DNA of 37,941 nucleotides, from positions 1 to 37,941 of the forward strand of contig CALVAL010000014.1 of NCBI GenBank assembly GCA_944325535.1. The letters run 5' to 3'. Shown here in pieces: positions 7,997 to 15,891 of the stretch. The notes beneath the pieces are model-generated. The model ran no database searches and was not told the DNA's origin. It was given only the letters and a program-made list of their open reading frames with translations. The position numbers and the translations under genes are program-made. Origin of the DNA: Candidatus Gastranaerophilales bacterium. Lineage in GTDB: Bacteria > Cyanobacteriota > Vampirovibrionia > Gastranaerophilales > Gastranaerophilaceae. Position 1 is the first letter of the stretch. Every line of letters starts with the position of its first letter.

Positions 7997-8057
7997 GTAG
8001 GTTAGCATTACTATGCTGAAAAATAATTTTGTTAGCGGATTTGTAAATCCGACCTAC
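7997..8057. repeat. REP/MITE-like element able to form a two-armed cruciform
   Basis: 61 bases bounded by the inverted repeat GTAGGT (7997-8002) and ACCTAC (8052-8057). Inside are two hairpins: AGCAT-TACT-ATGCT (8004-8017) and CGGATTT-GT-AAATCCG (8036-8051). Outer stem plus two arms is the shape seen in non-autonomous REP-like or MITE elements mobilised by a transposase acting elsewhere. No transposase gene is present in the window. Confidence 0.6.
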
Positions 8058-8065
8058 TTGCTTGC

Positions 8066-8135
8066 TAGTGAATAGTGAATGGTGACTAGTGAATAGATTT
8101 TTATTATTAACTCCTTCTCAACATCTTAACTTATT
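8066..8135. repeat. Composite repeat, copy 3
   Basis: Four heptads (TAGTGAA, TAGTGAA, TGGTGAC, TAGTGAA; 8066-8093) plus TAG, then ATTTTTATTATTAAC and a CCTTCTCAACATC tail. Same orientation as copies 1 and 2. Confidence 0.75.
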
Positions 8136-8144
8136 ACCTTTTCA

Positions 8145-8181
8145 ATGAACTCCTCACTCTTCACGCCTTACGCTTCACTTC
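8145..8181. repeat. Degenerate heptad run
   Basis: A run with seven-base spacing (TCACTCT, TCACGCC, TTACGCT, TCACTTC; about 8154-8181). On the opposite strand it reads like GTGAAG-type heptads, related to TAGTGAA. It ends 12 bases before the stop codon of the dehydrogenase gene on the minus strand. Confidence 0.5.
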
Positions 8182-8193
8182 CGTCCCACAATT

Positions 8194-9225
8194 TTAATGC
8201 GTAATCGCAACTTTTAGACAGTCGTTTTTATTATTTTCAAAAAACTCATAAGCTTCTAGTATATTATCAAGCGGGTATTTTTGAGTAATCAGAAAATCTG
8301 TATTAATACTACCTTTAGAAATCATATCCAGTAATTCTTTTGAATGTATCCCATCGACTCCGCCTGTTTTAAATACAAGATTTTTACCATACATTTTAGG
8401 AAGCGGAAGAGTTTGATTTTCTTCATACATTGCTACTATTGCAACATTTGCATTAGCTCGAGCAATTTTCCAAGCCATTTGGAAACTATTTTCACTCCCT
8501 GCAGCTTCTACAACACAATCCGCACCACGATTTTGGGTTAAGTTTTTTATTTCTTTTTCAATATCGCATTCATTTGGGTTAAATGTATAATCAGCTAAAT
8601 TTAAATCTTTAGCTTTTTTGAGTCTTGCATCATTAATATCTATTGCAATAATTTTAGAAGGATTAAAATTTTTAGCACAAGCCATGGAACATAGTCCTAC
8701 AGGTCCTGCTCCTATTATAGCTATTGTATTTTCTTTTTTTAGATTACACAGCTCTATTCCGAAATATCCGCTAGCTAAAATATCACCTACAAAAAGAGCA
8801 TTTTCATAGCTTAAGTTTTCAGGGATTTTTGTTAGTCCCATATCAGCATAAGGAACTCTTACAAATTCCGCTTGACAGCCATCAATAGTACAGCCCAGCT
8901 CCCAGCCGCCATTTTCGCAATTATTTATAAAACCTTTTTTACAAAAATAGCATTCTCCACAAAAAGTTTCGCAATTTGCGCTCACTCTATCTCCGATTTG
9001 TAAGTTTTTAATAGCAGAGCCTAACTCAACTATTTCACCTACAAATTCATGACCTAGTACAATTCCTTGGTTTGCTTTAGGTACAAAGCCTTTAATAATA
9101 TGTAAATCACTAGTACAAATAGAAGATAATTTTACTTTAACTATTGCATCTCTTGGATGAATAATCCTAGGGTAATCTCTTTGTTTTAATTCTATTTTGT
9201 TATTTTCCCAAACCAAAGCTTTCAT
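8194..9225 (-). CDS. Zinc-dependent medium-chain alcohol/polyol dehydrogenase
   Basis: 343 residues, the normal length for the family. Catalytic zinc ligands are seen at Cys37 (SSICTSDLH) and His59-Glu60 (VLGHEFVGE). The structural zinc loop has cysteines 89, 92, 95 and 103 (CGECYFCKKGFINNC). The Rossmann motif GAGPVG (about 172-177) is followed by IAIDIND, whose Asp suggests NAD rather than NADP. The family oxidises secondary alcohols such as threonine, sorbitol or 2,3-butanediol; the substrate cannot be called. It stands alone between the repeat patch and a divergent gene. Its -10 hexamer lies seven bases before the ATG, so the mRNA is probably leaderless. Confidence 0.92.
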   Translation of the reverse strand: MKALVWENNKIELKQRDYPRIIHPRDAIVKVKLSSICTSDLHIIKGFVPKANQGIVLGHEFVGEIVELGSAIKNLQIGDRVSANCETFCGECYFCKKGFINNCENGGWELGCTIDGCQAEFVRVPYADMGLTKIPENLSYENALFVGDILASGYFGIELCNLKKENTIAIIGAGPVGLCSMACAKNFNPSKIIAIDINDARLKKAKDLNLADYTFNPNECDIEKEIKNLTQNRGADCVVEAAGSENSFQMAWKIARANANVAIVAMYEENQTLPLPKMYGKNLVFKTGGVDGIHSKELLDMISKGSINTDFLITQKYPLDNILEAYEFFENNKNDCLKVAITH

Positions 9226-9232
9226 AAAATTT

Positions 9233-9238
9233 ATTATA
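9233..9238 (-). promoter_or_regulatory. -10 box of the dehydrogenase gene (leaderless type)
   Basis: TATAAT on the minus strand (9238-9233), seven bases before the ATG at 9225. There is no room for a ribosome binding site. Confidence 0.5.
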
Positions 9239-9269
9239 AATGAACAATTAGAAATAAAAATCGTTTATA

Positions 9270-9278
9270 TGATATAAT
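9270..9278 (+). promoter_or_regulatory. Extended -10 promoter of the SIMPL gene
   Basis: TGATATAAT (9270-9278). Unlike several neighbours, this gene has a leader of about 28 bases with a strong AGGAGGG site (9301-9307). Confidence 0.6.
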
Positions 9279-9312
9279 GCTAGAAAAATTTTTCTTAAAA
9301 AGGAGGGAAAGT

Positions 9313-10059
9313 ATGAAAAAATTATTAGTGTCAGTAGCTGTGTTAGGTTTATTTGCTAGTAGCTTATCTTTGACAAGCTATGCAGTAGTGCAAGGTAATT
9401 CTCAAAGAGGATATATTTCTGTAAATACTACAGCAAATACAGAAATTGCACCGGATGTAGTAGAAGTATCTTTTGCGGTAGTTACATCAGATTCTAAATC
9501 TATGCAAAAGGCTACTCAAGCAAATAAAGAGATTTCTGATAAATTATATTCAGAATTAGGTACAATGCTTGATGCAAAAAATGGAGATTATATTAAGACT
9601 TCTGATTATAATGCAGCTCCAATTTATTCTTATTCTGGTAGTAAGAAAAATTTTGATAAATATGAAGTCTCAAATAGAGTATTTATTCATACAAAATCAA
9701 TAGATAAAATCGGTCAAATTATTGATAAAGCAATATCTTTAGGTGCTACTAATGTAGATAGCTTATCATTCTCAGTATCAAAATATGATGATGAATGTAA
9801 CCAACTATTAGGTATTGCAACACAAAAAGCAAAAGCAAGAGCAGATATTTTAGCTAAAAATTTAGCAACAAGCGTAGATGGTATAAGAAGTTTGGATGTA
9901 AACTGTAGTGCAAATAACTATAATAATCCAAGAATGTATATGGCTAAAAATATGTTAGCCTCAGTAGCTGATGAAGCTGCAGGAGTTCCTTCTACTGCTA
10001 TTAGTGCTGGAGTTGTAAAAATTAATGCAAATGTTAATGCAAGCTTTTTTGTAAAATAA
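9313..10059 (+). CDS. Exported SIMPL-domain (DUF541/YggE-like) protein
   Basis: 248 residues. The start is the ATG six bases after AGGAGGG; an upstream in-frame ATG would place coding over the ribosome site. Signal peptide at about 1-24 (MKKLLVSVAVLGLFASSLSL, cleavage probably near SYA). The mature part begins with GYISVNTTANTEIAPDVVEV, the typical SIMPL opening, and has the family's SVSKYDDECNQLLGIATQKA and KARADILAKNLA helix. Family members are periplasmic or outer-membrane-associated; E. coli YggE is linked to oxidative stress defence, but the biochemical function is unknown. A strong terminator follows, so it is a single-gene unit. Confidence 0.9.
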   Translation: MKKLLVSVAVLGLFASSLSLTSYAVVQGNSQRGYISVNTTANTEIAPDVVEVSFAVVTSDSKSMQKATQANKEISDKLYSELGTMLDAKNGDYIKTSDYNAAPIYSYSGSKKNFDKYEVSNRVFIHTKSIDKIGQIIDKAISLGATNVDSLSFSVSKYDDECNQLLGIATQKAKARADILAKNLATSVDGIRSLDVNCSANNYNNPRMYMAKNMLASVADEAAGVPSTAISAGVVKINANVNASFFVK

Positions 10060-10090
10060 TCAGGCTAGGTAAATAAAAAGAACTATTCAT

Positions 10091-10120
10091 CAGGACGGCT
10101 AATGCCGTCCTGTTTAGTTT
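10091..10120 (+). terminator. Intrinsic terminator after the SIMPL gene
   Basis: Nine-base-pair GC-rich stem CAGGACGGC, loop TAAT, GCCGTCCTG, followed by TTTAGTTT. Confidence 0.9.
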
Positions 10121-10121
10121 A

Positions 10122-10130
10122 TGATAAAAT
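10122..10130 (+). promoter_or_regulatory. Extended -10 of the TPR gene (leaderless type)
   Basis: TGATAAAAT (10122-10130) directly after the previous terminator, with exactly six bases before the ATG at 10137. A terminator hairpin occupies the -35 region. Confidence 0.6.
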
Positions 10131-10136
10131 AGCTCT

Positions 10137-11069
10137 ATGAAAGAAAAAAATAAAGCGATAAATAAAATATGTAATTCTTTAAATGCAAATGATTATGATT
10201 CTGTAAGAAAGATTATTGAAAATGATTTGAAAAGATTAGGTTGCATGGATGAATATTATTTTTATTCAGCTCTAATTTCAGAAAATCTTGAGAAGAAAAA
10301 AGAGCTTTATACTAAGGCTATCGAAAAAAATCCGCAATTTTTAGATGCTTATATTAATCGGGGATTAGTTAATAATGAATTACAAGACTTTGAAAGTTCT
10401 ATAAAAGATTATGATAAAGCTATAGAAATAGATTCAAAATGTGCTTTAGCATATAATAATAGAGGCTATACAAAATACAAACAACAAGATTTTAAAGGAG
10501 CTTTAGCTGATTATAATAAAGCGATAATTCTTAATCCAAAATTTAAGATGGCTATTGATAATAAAGCAAAGTTACTATTAGAGGTCTGTTTAGAGGACGA
10601 TAAAGACTTTAGTGAAAAATATTATTTGAGTCTTGGTATAGCTGATGTTAATTCAGGAAGTTTTAAAGAAGCAATTGATAATTTTGATGAAGCTTTAAAA
10701 TTTAATCAAAACTTGGATTTAGCATATTTTTATAAAGGCATAGCTTATCATAGCTTAAATCAAATAGAAAGAGCTTATGAGAATTATACAAAAGCTATAG
10801 ATTTAAATAAGAAAATGGCAGATGCTTATTTTAATCGCGGACAATTGATTTTTGATACTAATCCTAAAAAGGCTTTGGATGATTTTGTATCAGCAGTAGC
10901 TATAGATAATAAGTTTATAGATGCTTACTATTCTATTGCAGCAGTGCAAAAAAAATTAGGGCAGTATAAAGAAGCTGTTCAAAATTTAGATAAAATTTTA
11001 GAATTAGAACCAAATGCTGTTAATGCAAAAGCTCTGAAAAAATTAATTCTTACAAAATATTTGAAATAA
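10137..11069 (+). CDS. Tetratricopeptide-repeat (TPR) protein
   Basis: 310 residues with no signal peptide or membrane segment. At least six TPR units of about 34 residues are visible, for example YINRGLVNNELQDFESSIKD, AYNNRGYTKYKQQDFKGALA and AYFYKGIAYHSLNQIERAYE, each with the G/A-Y/F-A pattern. Such superhelices serve as protein-docking scaffolds. The first 70 residues are helical but do not match the repeat. It is monocistronic in appearance, and no Shine-Dalgarno sequence is present. The partner is unknown. Confidence 0.9.
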   Translation: MKEKNKAINKICNSLNANDYDSVRKIIENDLKRLGCMDEYYFYSALISENLEKKKELYTKAIEKNPQFLDAYINRGLVNNELQDFESSIKDYDKAIEIDSKCALAYNNRGYTKYKQQDFKGALADYNKAIILNPKFKMAIDNKAKLLLEVCLEDDKDFSEKYYLSLGIADVNSGSFKEAIDNFDEALKFNQNLDLAYFYKGIAYHSLNQIERAYENYTKAIDLNKKMADAYFNRGQLIFDTNPKKALDDFVSAVAIDNKFIDAYYSIAAVQKKLGQYKEAVQNLDKILELEPNAVNAKALKKLILTKYLK

Positions 11070-11094
11070 GAAAATTTTAATTAAATCAAATTTT

Positions 11095-11116
11095 ATTGGC
11101 TTTATAAAAAGCTAAT
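11095..11116. repeat. Inverted repeat downstream of the TPR gene
   Basis: ATTGGCTTT, loop ATAA, AAAGCTAAT: nine pairs with one G-U. No T-run follows on the plus strand, so terminator function is doubtful. Its right arm overlaps the first copy of the promoter repeat. Confidence 0.4.
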
Positions 11117-11137
11117 CTTGTTGACTTCATTTACCCC
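11113..11137 (+). repeat. 25-bp direct repeat, copy 1 (upstream promoter copy)
   Basis: Identical over 25 bases to 11168-11192, 55 bases apart. It contains CTTGTTGACTTCATTTACCC, including a TTGACT -35-like hexamer at 11121-11126; AATAAG follows at 11144-11149. Confidence 0.85.
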
Positions 11138-11167
11138 TTTTTCAATAAGGTGGAGCAGGTTGAAATT

Positions 11168-11192
11168 TAATCTTGTTGACTTCATTTACCCC
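11168..11192 (+). repeat. 25-bp direct repeat, copy 2
   Basis: The second copy supplies the -35 element of the promoter for the gene at 11212. Confidence 0.85.
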
Positions 11193-11205
11193 CTTAGAGT
11201 ATAAG
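11176..11205 (+). promoter_or_regulatory. Promoter of the exported-helical-protein operon (leaderless type)
   Basis: TTGACT (11176-11181), an 18-base spacer and TATAAG (11200-11205), then six bases before the ATG at 11212. No ribosome binding site is present between. Confidence 0.6.
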
Positions 11206-11211
11206 TATATT

Positions 11212-12084
11212 ATGAAGAAGTTTTTGGGAGTAGTTTTAATTTTAGCAAATATGACGTCTGTTATTGCATCAGATGTTGTTACATTGGATAAAAATTCTGT
11301 AGAAAAGCCACAAATTATTCTTGAAAATACAAATAAACAATTAAAAGGTTCTTTGCTCGTAAATGATTCTGAGACGTTAGCTCATTTGATAGAGGTACAA
11401 AAGGATCATGACATTAAGGATTTAGAAAAATTATGGCAGGGTACTGTTGAGAATAATCAAGTGATAGAATTTGCATTAAAAAAACTTGCAACTCCTGAAT
11501 CTCAAAGACGAATTCATTCTTCTTTGATGGCCAAAACTCTATCGGCTATTGTGACAGGTGCTTCTTTTGTACCGACTTTAATGGGGGCAAATTATGGAAT
11601 ACAGACTTCGGCTTTTTCAGCTGGTAGATTAGCGCAAGGTCTTTTAAATAAAAAGACTATGCCTCAAGAGACTCCGCTTACTGATACTGAATTAATTGAG
11701 CTAGCTGGCATGGTTGAGGATTTGCAGGATACATTAATAAGCTCTTATTATAATTACAAAAATTCTCTTAGTCAGCTAAAAGATACAAGATCTAAGATGC
11801 TTTTATACAGTAGAAATTATTCTAAAGCATTGGATAGCGGTAATGTTTTGGAAATTGCAATATCATCTTCTTTGTATGATTCAATGCGAATTCAAGAGTT
11901 TAATTTAGAACAAGCTTCAAAAAAATATCATATCCAACTACAACGACTTGCAGGGAAAAAAATAGTAGATTCATTAGAGTTATATCAATATGATTTTAAT
12001 TCTGTTTTGTATAAAGATGGTGTAAATGTTGAGGAGAAAGAAAAAAATAAATCAAAGAAAGGAGATAAAAATGAAAAGAAATAA
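11212..12084 (+). CDS. Exported helical protein, paralogue of the next gene
   Basis: 290 residues from the ATG that opens MKKFLGVVLILANMTSVIAS, a signal peptide. Not a family I can name. Mature residues include DLEKLWQGTVENNQVIEFAL and KKLATP, a Gly/Ala-rich hydrophobic segment (about 110-140), and a long C-terminal helical part (LQDTLISSYYNYKNSLSQLK onwards) resembling the helical hairpin of TolC-like efflux proteins, but half their length. The downstream gene has the same order of motifs, so they arose by duplication. The two genes overlap by 14 bases and are surely co-transcribed. Location is probably periplasmic or outer-membrane-associated. Confidence 0.75.
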   Translation: MKKFLGVVLILANMTSVIASDVVTLDKNSVEKPQIILENTNKQLKGSLLVNDSETLAHLIEVQKDHDIKDLEKLWQGTVENNQVIEFALKKLATPESQRRIHSSLMAKTLSAIVTGASFVPTLMGANYGIQTSAFSAGRLAQGLLNKKTMPQETPLTDTELIELAGMVEDLQDTLISSYYNYKNSLSQLKDTRSKMLLYSRNYSKALDSGNVLEIAISSSLYDSMRIQEFNLEQASKKYHIQLQRLAGKKIVDSLELYQYDFNSVLYKDGVNVEEKEKNKSKKGDKNEKK

Positions 12085-12961
12085 GCTCCTTTCAATAATA
12101 CTTTTATGTTCATTTTTTATGCCGCCTCAAGTTTTTGCAGAGGTCTCTTTAGATGACGTGACCTCTCCTAAAGAAAAATTTTATCGTTTAGGAACTACAG
12201 ATGTCCCTGAAAATAAAGTCGATGTTGAGGGGAAAATAGACGTAAAGCCTGCTATCGTAAAAGAGGATAAATTTTATAGCGAAGGACTTACTTATGCTGA
12301 TTTGAGTATCAAAAAAATGTCTTTAGAGGTGTCCAAATCTATTGATGTGGATTATAATGAGATGTTGGAAGACTTGTCATTATTATGGCAAGGTGCAGCT
12401 ACAAAGAGTGATACAATAAAATTTGCAATTTATAAACTCTCAAATCCGGATAAAGATAAGCCGGATAGTAGTGCTGTAAAAAAAGTATTAACAACAATCG
12501 CAGGAATGTCTACTTTTTTAGGTGCAGGGATGGGAAATCCAGTACTTGCAAGTGCTGCTTTAATTGGTGGAAATACTCTTGGGATTATGTCTCAGGATAC
12601 AAAAGCGTTAAATTATAAATATACTCAAGTCACTGATGCTGATATGATAATTTTGGTAAGAAAAGTTGATGAATTGCAGCAAAAAGTCGTTGATATGTAC
12701 TATGACTATATGACAGCAAGGCAGATGTATGATATGGCTACAGAAATGGTTCAACAAAGACATCAAAACTATTTAAATGCTCAAAAACTTTCAAAGGAAG
12801 TTATTTTAATAACAGATACTTTTTATAGGGAAGCTCTTGATGAGCAAGTGAAAGCAAGAGGAAGCTTTTTTGAGAAGCGTTCAAGGCTTGAGCAATTAGT
12901 AGGTAATGATGTTTTTCGCCAATTTGAGGCGAAGGTTGATGAAAGATACTCAAAAAGCTAA
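12071..12961 (+). CDS. Exported helical protein, paralogue of the previous gene
   Basis: 296 residues from the ATG after GGAGATAAAA; an upstream in-frame start is rejected because the signal peptide (MKRNKLLSIILLCSFFMPPQ, cleavage near VFA) begins here. Shared with its neighbour: DLSLLWQGAATKSDTIKFAI and YKLSNP, a Gly/Ala-rich hydrophobic stretch (GAGMGNPVLASAALIGG), and a C-terminal helical hairpin with DELQQKVVDMYYDYMTARQM, ending in ERYSKS. The helical part looks like a TolC/OMF half-hairpin, which is only a structural guess. It may form a hetero-oligomer with its paralogue. Confidence 0.75.
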   Translation: MKRNKLLSIILLCSFFMPPQVFAEVSLDDVTSPKEKFYRLGTTDVPENKVDVEGKIDVKPAIVKEDKFYSEGLTYADLSIKKMSLEVSKSIDVDYNEMLEDLSLLWQGAATKSDTIKFAIYKLSNPDKDKPDSSAVKKVLTTIAGMSTFLGAGMGNPVLASAALIGGNTLGIMSQDTKALNYKYTQVTDADMIILVRKVDELQQKVVDMYYDYMTARQMYDMATEMVQQRHQNYLNAQKLSKEVILITDTFYREALDEQVKARGSFFEKRSRLEQLVGNDVFRQFEAKVDERYSKS

Positions 12962-13034
12962 TTTTAGAACCTTTACAAAGCTTTACAATTCTTAAAATAT
13001 ATGATATTTTAATGTATAGAAAAGGTTTTTTTAT

Positions 13035-14714
13035 ATGTTTGACAGGAATTTAGAGTTTATTGGGAATGAAAGCCTAAAACAGAGGCTGAAAAAAATTACG
13101 CTGGCGCAATCCAGTAAAAATATGTCATATTGTATGACACCAAGTGATGATTATTTATTGATGAAAAATGACATTCCTTTAGATGATATAAATGATCCTA
13201 AAAAGGCTGTCAATGAAATGCTTGATACAGTAATAAAAAATCCAATGGATGTAAATGATATAATAATTACATTTGGAATTGGACTAGGCTATTTGCTTGA
13301 TGCTGTATATAATAAGTATTCTGCCAAAATTATTGTATATGAGCCTGATATAGAATTGTTACATTTTGTTCTTAATAATATAGATATTTCAGAACATTTG
13401 GCTAGTGGTAGAGTTTATATTACGAATGATTTGGATGAATTATTAAAAAAATTGAGTTCGATATACATTTCTAAAGATAAAGTAGAAATTGTTTATTTAA
13501 AAAATTATGCTCTAGTGAAGAGTCAAGAGTTGTTAACTTTAACTCAAAAAGTTTATGAGACTTGTAAGACCAAGATGGTTGATGTGAATACCATAACTAA
13601 ATTCTCTCGTAGATGGCTTGTAAACTCTCTTATTAATGTTGCAAAATCAAAGAAAGTTAGAGTTTTAAATCTATCAGATTTAGAAGGTAAGTTTGCAGGA
13701 CAAACAGCTTTAATTGTTGCTGCGGGACCTTCTCTAAATGAGAATATTGAAAAAATAAAAGCAAATAGAGAAAAGTTTGTGGTATTTGCGGTAAATAAAG
13801 TTTTAAAAACATTGGCAGAGAATGGTATAACTCCTGATTTTTTGGTTTGTTTGGATGCTTATGGTATTGAAAATACTATTGCAGGTCTAGAAGATTATTG
13901 TTCAAATATCAATTGTATTTCAGATTTGCGTTCTGATTATGTGATTTTAAGAAAAAGTTTCAAGAGGAACTTTTTTACATTTTCTGAAAATGATTTTGTA
14001 GTAAAAAGTCTTGCAAATTATAACCCGTTTATAAAAACATATGAGCTTGGTGGTTCTGCAACAACGATGTGTTTTGTAATAGCTGCGAAGCTAGGATTTA
14101 GCAGAATAATGTTTGCGGGGCTGGATTTAGCATTTAAAGAAAATGTTTTATATTCAAATGGAGAAGAGATAAATAAAGTCTCAACAAGTCAAATTGCAAT
14201 AGGTACTGTTAATAAAAATATTGTAAAAGTTAAATCTGTAAATGGTTCTCTAGTTGATACAAGAGAAGATTATGCAACTTTTATAAAGCATTTTGAAGTT
14301 TTAATAAAAGAATATAATATCCCAGAAATATATAATTTAACTTCTTTTGGAGCATATATAGAGGGAATGAAAAATGTTTCATTTGATGAAATAGCACTAA
14401 ATACAATATCTTCATTGTCAACTCCGATTATTTTAGGAGAGGCTGGTGTTATAAACTTTGAAACAAATGCTTGGAGCCAAAATGAGATATTTTTGATTAA
14501 TAATGTAATTAACCAAGTCTCAAAAGGAATTTTTTCTCCAGCTTTGGTTTCATTAATTGTAAAATCTTCTCTTTTATATGAATATATGCAAGCAGATATT
14601 TTGAATGTAATGCAGGCTAAATTTGATAGTGAATTAGCTGCAGAGTTTATAGAAAAAACGAAAGCTGCTATAAAAAAAGTTATTGAATATTTACAAAAGC
14701 TTAATTTAATTTAG
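13035..14714 (+). CDS. Maf / DUF115 (MptE-like) family protein
   Basis: 559 residues. An N-terminal region has FGIGLGYLLDAVYNKYSAK then VYEPD (80-105), as in motility accessory factor proteins. The central DUF115 domain shows TALIVAAGPSLNENIEKI (225-242), AVNKVLKTL and PDFLVCLDA, then a later GGSATTMCFVIAAKLG and MFAGLDLAF. Members of this family with flagella add nonulosonic acids to flagellin; others have unknown acceptors. It lies 12 bases before the next gene and 73 after the paralogue pair. No flagellin or sugar-synthesis gene is in the window, so the acceptor is open. Confidence 0.85.
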   Translation: MFDRNLEFIGNESLKQRLKKITLAQSSKNMSYCMTPSDDYLLMKNDIPLDDINDPKKAVNEMLDTVIKNPMDVNDIIITFGIGLGYLLDAVYNKYSAKIIVYEPDIELLHFVLNNIDISEHLASGRVYITNDLDELLKKLSSIYISKDKVEIVYLKNYALVKSQELLTLTQKVYETCKTKMVDVNTITKFSRRWLVNSLINVAKSKKVRVLNLSDLEGKFAGQTALIVAAGPSLNENIEKIKANREKFVVFAVNKVLKTLAENGITPDFLVCLDAYGIENTIAGLEDYCSNINCISDLRSDYVILRKSFKRNFFTFSENDFVVKSLANYNPFIKTYELGGSATTMCFVIAAKLGFSRIMFAGLDLAFKENVLYSNGEEINKVSTSQIAIGTVNKNIVKVKSVNGSLVDTREDYATFIKHFEVLIKEYNIPEIYNLTSFGAYIEGMKNVSFDEIALNTISSLSTPIILGEAGVINFETNAWSQNEIFLINNVINQVSKGIFSPALVSLIVKSSLLYEYMQADILNVMQAKFDSELAAEFIEKTKAAIKKVIEYLQKLNLI

Positions 14715-14726
14715 TAAGAGGATTAA

Positions 14727-15362
14727 ATGAAAAATAAAATCTTAGTATTAGTCTTTGCTTTTTTGCTCCAAATTTCGACTTGTAATGCTGCAACTCATTT
14801 GAAAGTTGTTTCTATGAATGAGTTTAAGACAGATTCTCCATCTAAAGAGTTGAATGTGAGAGTGATTGAAGAAGCAACTTTAGGCAGCTATGATTTAGGT
14901 GTGAATTCAATATTACATTGTGAAGTTCTTGCAGTAGTGGATCCTAAACGTGGAAAAAGAAACGCATCTTTTTTTGTAAAACCTATTTCTTATACAACAG
15001 GTAATACTACTTGCATGATTGAAGAAGAAATGTATGGTAAGTATTCAAAATTTGTTTTGTCAAAAGAAGAAATAAAAAAGATTCCACCTTCAACAGTTAT
15101 AAAGAAAACAGCTTTAACAGTAGGAGATTATTTTGTTAAAGGGCTTTCAATTTGTTATTCTTTTGTAGAAGGCGTTGTAAAAAATGAGAAGGACAACAGA
15201 TTTAAATCGGGTGTTACTAATGCATATGAAGAATCTCCATTGTCACTTATAAGTGAAGGTGAACAATTAGATATTAAAATTGGCGATAGTTTCTATTTGG
15301 TCTTTAAGACAGATGCGGATGTGGAAGAACCTAATTATACATACACATCCGCAGAAAAATAA
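14727..15362 (+). CDS. Unknown exported protein
   Basis: 211 residues. Signal peptide MKNKILVLVFAFLLQISTC with cleavage near CNA. The mature part is mostly beta (LKVVSMNEFKTDS, LGVNSILHCEVLAVVDP), carries Cys residues at the cleavage zone, after LHC, near TTCMIEE and in SICYSF, and ends in an acidic, Thr/Tyr-rich tail. No known domain is recognised. Its start has AGAGGATTAA as ribosome site, and it follows the Maf gene by 12 bases, so both are probably one transcript. Confidence 0.75.
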   Translation: MKNKILVLVFAFLLQISTCNAATHLKVVSMNEFKTDSPSKELNVRVIEEATLGSYDLGVNSILHCEVLAVVDPKRGKRNASFFVKPISYTTGNTTCMIEEEMYGKYSKFVLSKEEIKKIPPSTVIKKTALTVGDYFVKGLSICYSFVEGVVKNEKDNRFKSGVTNAYEESPLSLISEGEQLDIKIGDSFYLVFKTDADVEEPNYTYTSAEK

Positions 15363-15382
15363 ATAATAGCTAGAATTAATTC

Positions 15383-15709
15383 CTAGCCAAGTGAGTCTAA
15401 TATATTACCTAACAAGTCTACAATACCGTCTGCCACATTTCCTATCCCATGACCTATTGCGTCAGCGGCATTTGCTCCAAGGTCAATTAGCTGATCCCCA
15501 GTATGTCCAAGAACTTCTCCTATGGAATCATCAATACTTGTTCCGGGAATGTGAGAACCTATATTATCAGGCGGTATAATCGGTCCCATTGACGAACCTG
15601 CTAATACCCCCAGAGTACTTGCAACTGGCAAGGCAGTTTTTGCAATAGTTTTTACTTTATTTGGACTTTGCGTTGTTAAAATTGGACTAATTTTACTAAT
15701 AGACACCAT
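15383..15709 (-). CDS. Small glycine/aspartate-rich unknown protein
   Basis: 108 residues with no cysteine. A Lys-rich start (MVSISKISPILTTQSPNKVK) is followed by a hydrophobic segment (ALPVASTLGVLAGSSMGPI), a Pro-rich turn, then an amphipathic Gly/Asp/Ile repeat-like end (LGANAADAIGHGIGNVADGI, then VDLLGNILDSLG). A good AAGGAG site lies eight bases before the ATG. No family is recognised. Small membrane-active peptides look like this, but so do lineage-specific structural proteins. An inverted repeat at its 3' end (GCTAG/CTAGC, 15369-15387) may act as terminator on this strand. Confidence 0.65.
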   Translation of the reverse strand: MVSISKISPILTTQSPNKVKTIAKTALPVASTLGVLAGSSMGPIIPPDNIGSHIPGTSIDDSIGEVLGHTGDQLIDLGANAADAIGHGIGNVADGIVDLLGNILDSLG

Positions 15710-15891
15710 ATTAACTCCTTTCTTCTCAACTTGTCTGAGTATATACTAAATATTTGTAAAAAGTCAATATCTTATTAATTTGTATATTTTATTGTAAATA
15801 TTTGTAAAAAATAAGTAATACAACTTGTATATTGTTTTTATTTTATATAGGATTGTTTTAGAATCCCAATTATTTATGTAAGGATATGTAC

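Noticed and set aside
7633-8181. CRISPR array or tandem repeat array with spacers
   Set aside because: Repeats are heptads and irregular hairpins with unequal gaps; there is no constant repeat-spacer length and no cas gene.
11095-11116. Intrinsic terminator after the TPR gene
   Set aside because: The stem is good, but no T-run follows on the plus strand and its arm is shared with a promoter repeat, so it is listed only as an inverted repeat.
13035-14714. Calling this a flagellin glycosylation gene
   Set aside because: The family match is good, but no flagellin or nonulosonic acid synthesis gene is present, so the acceptor cannot be named.
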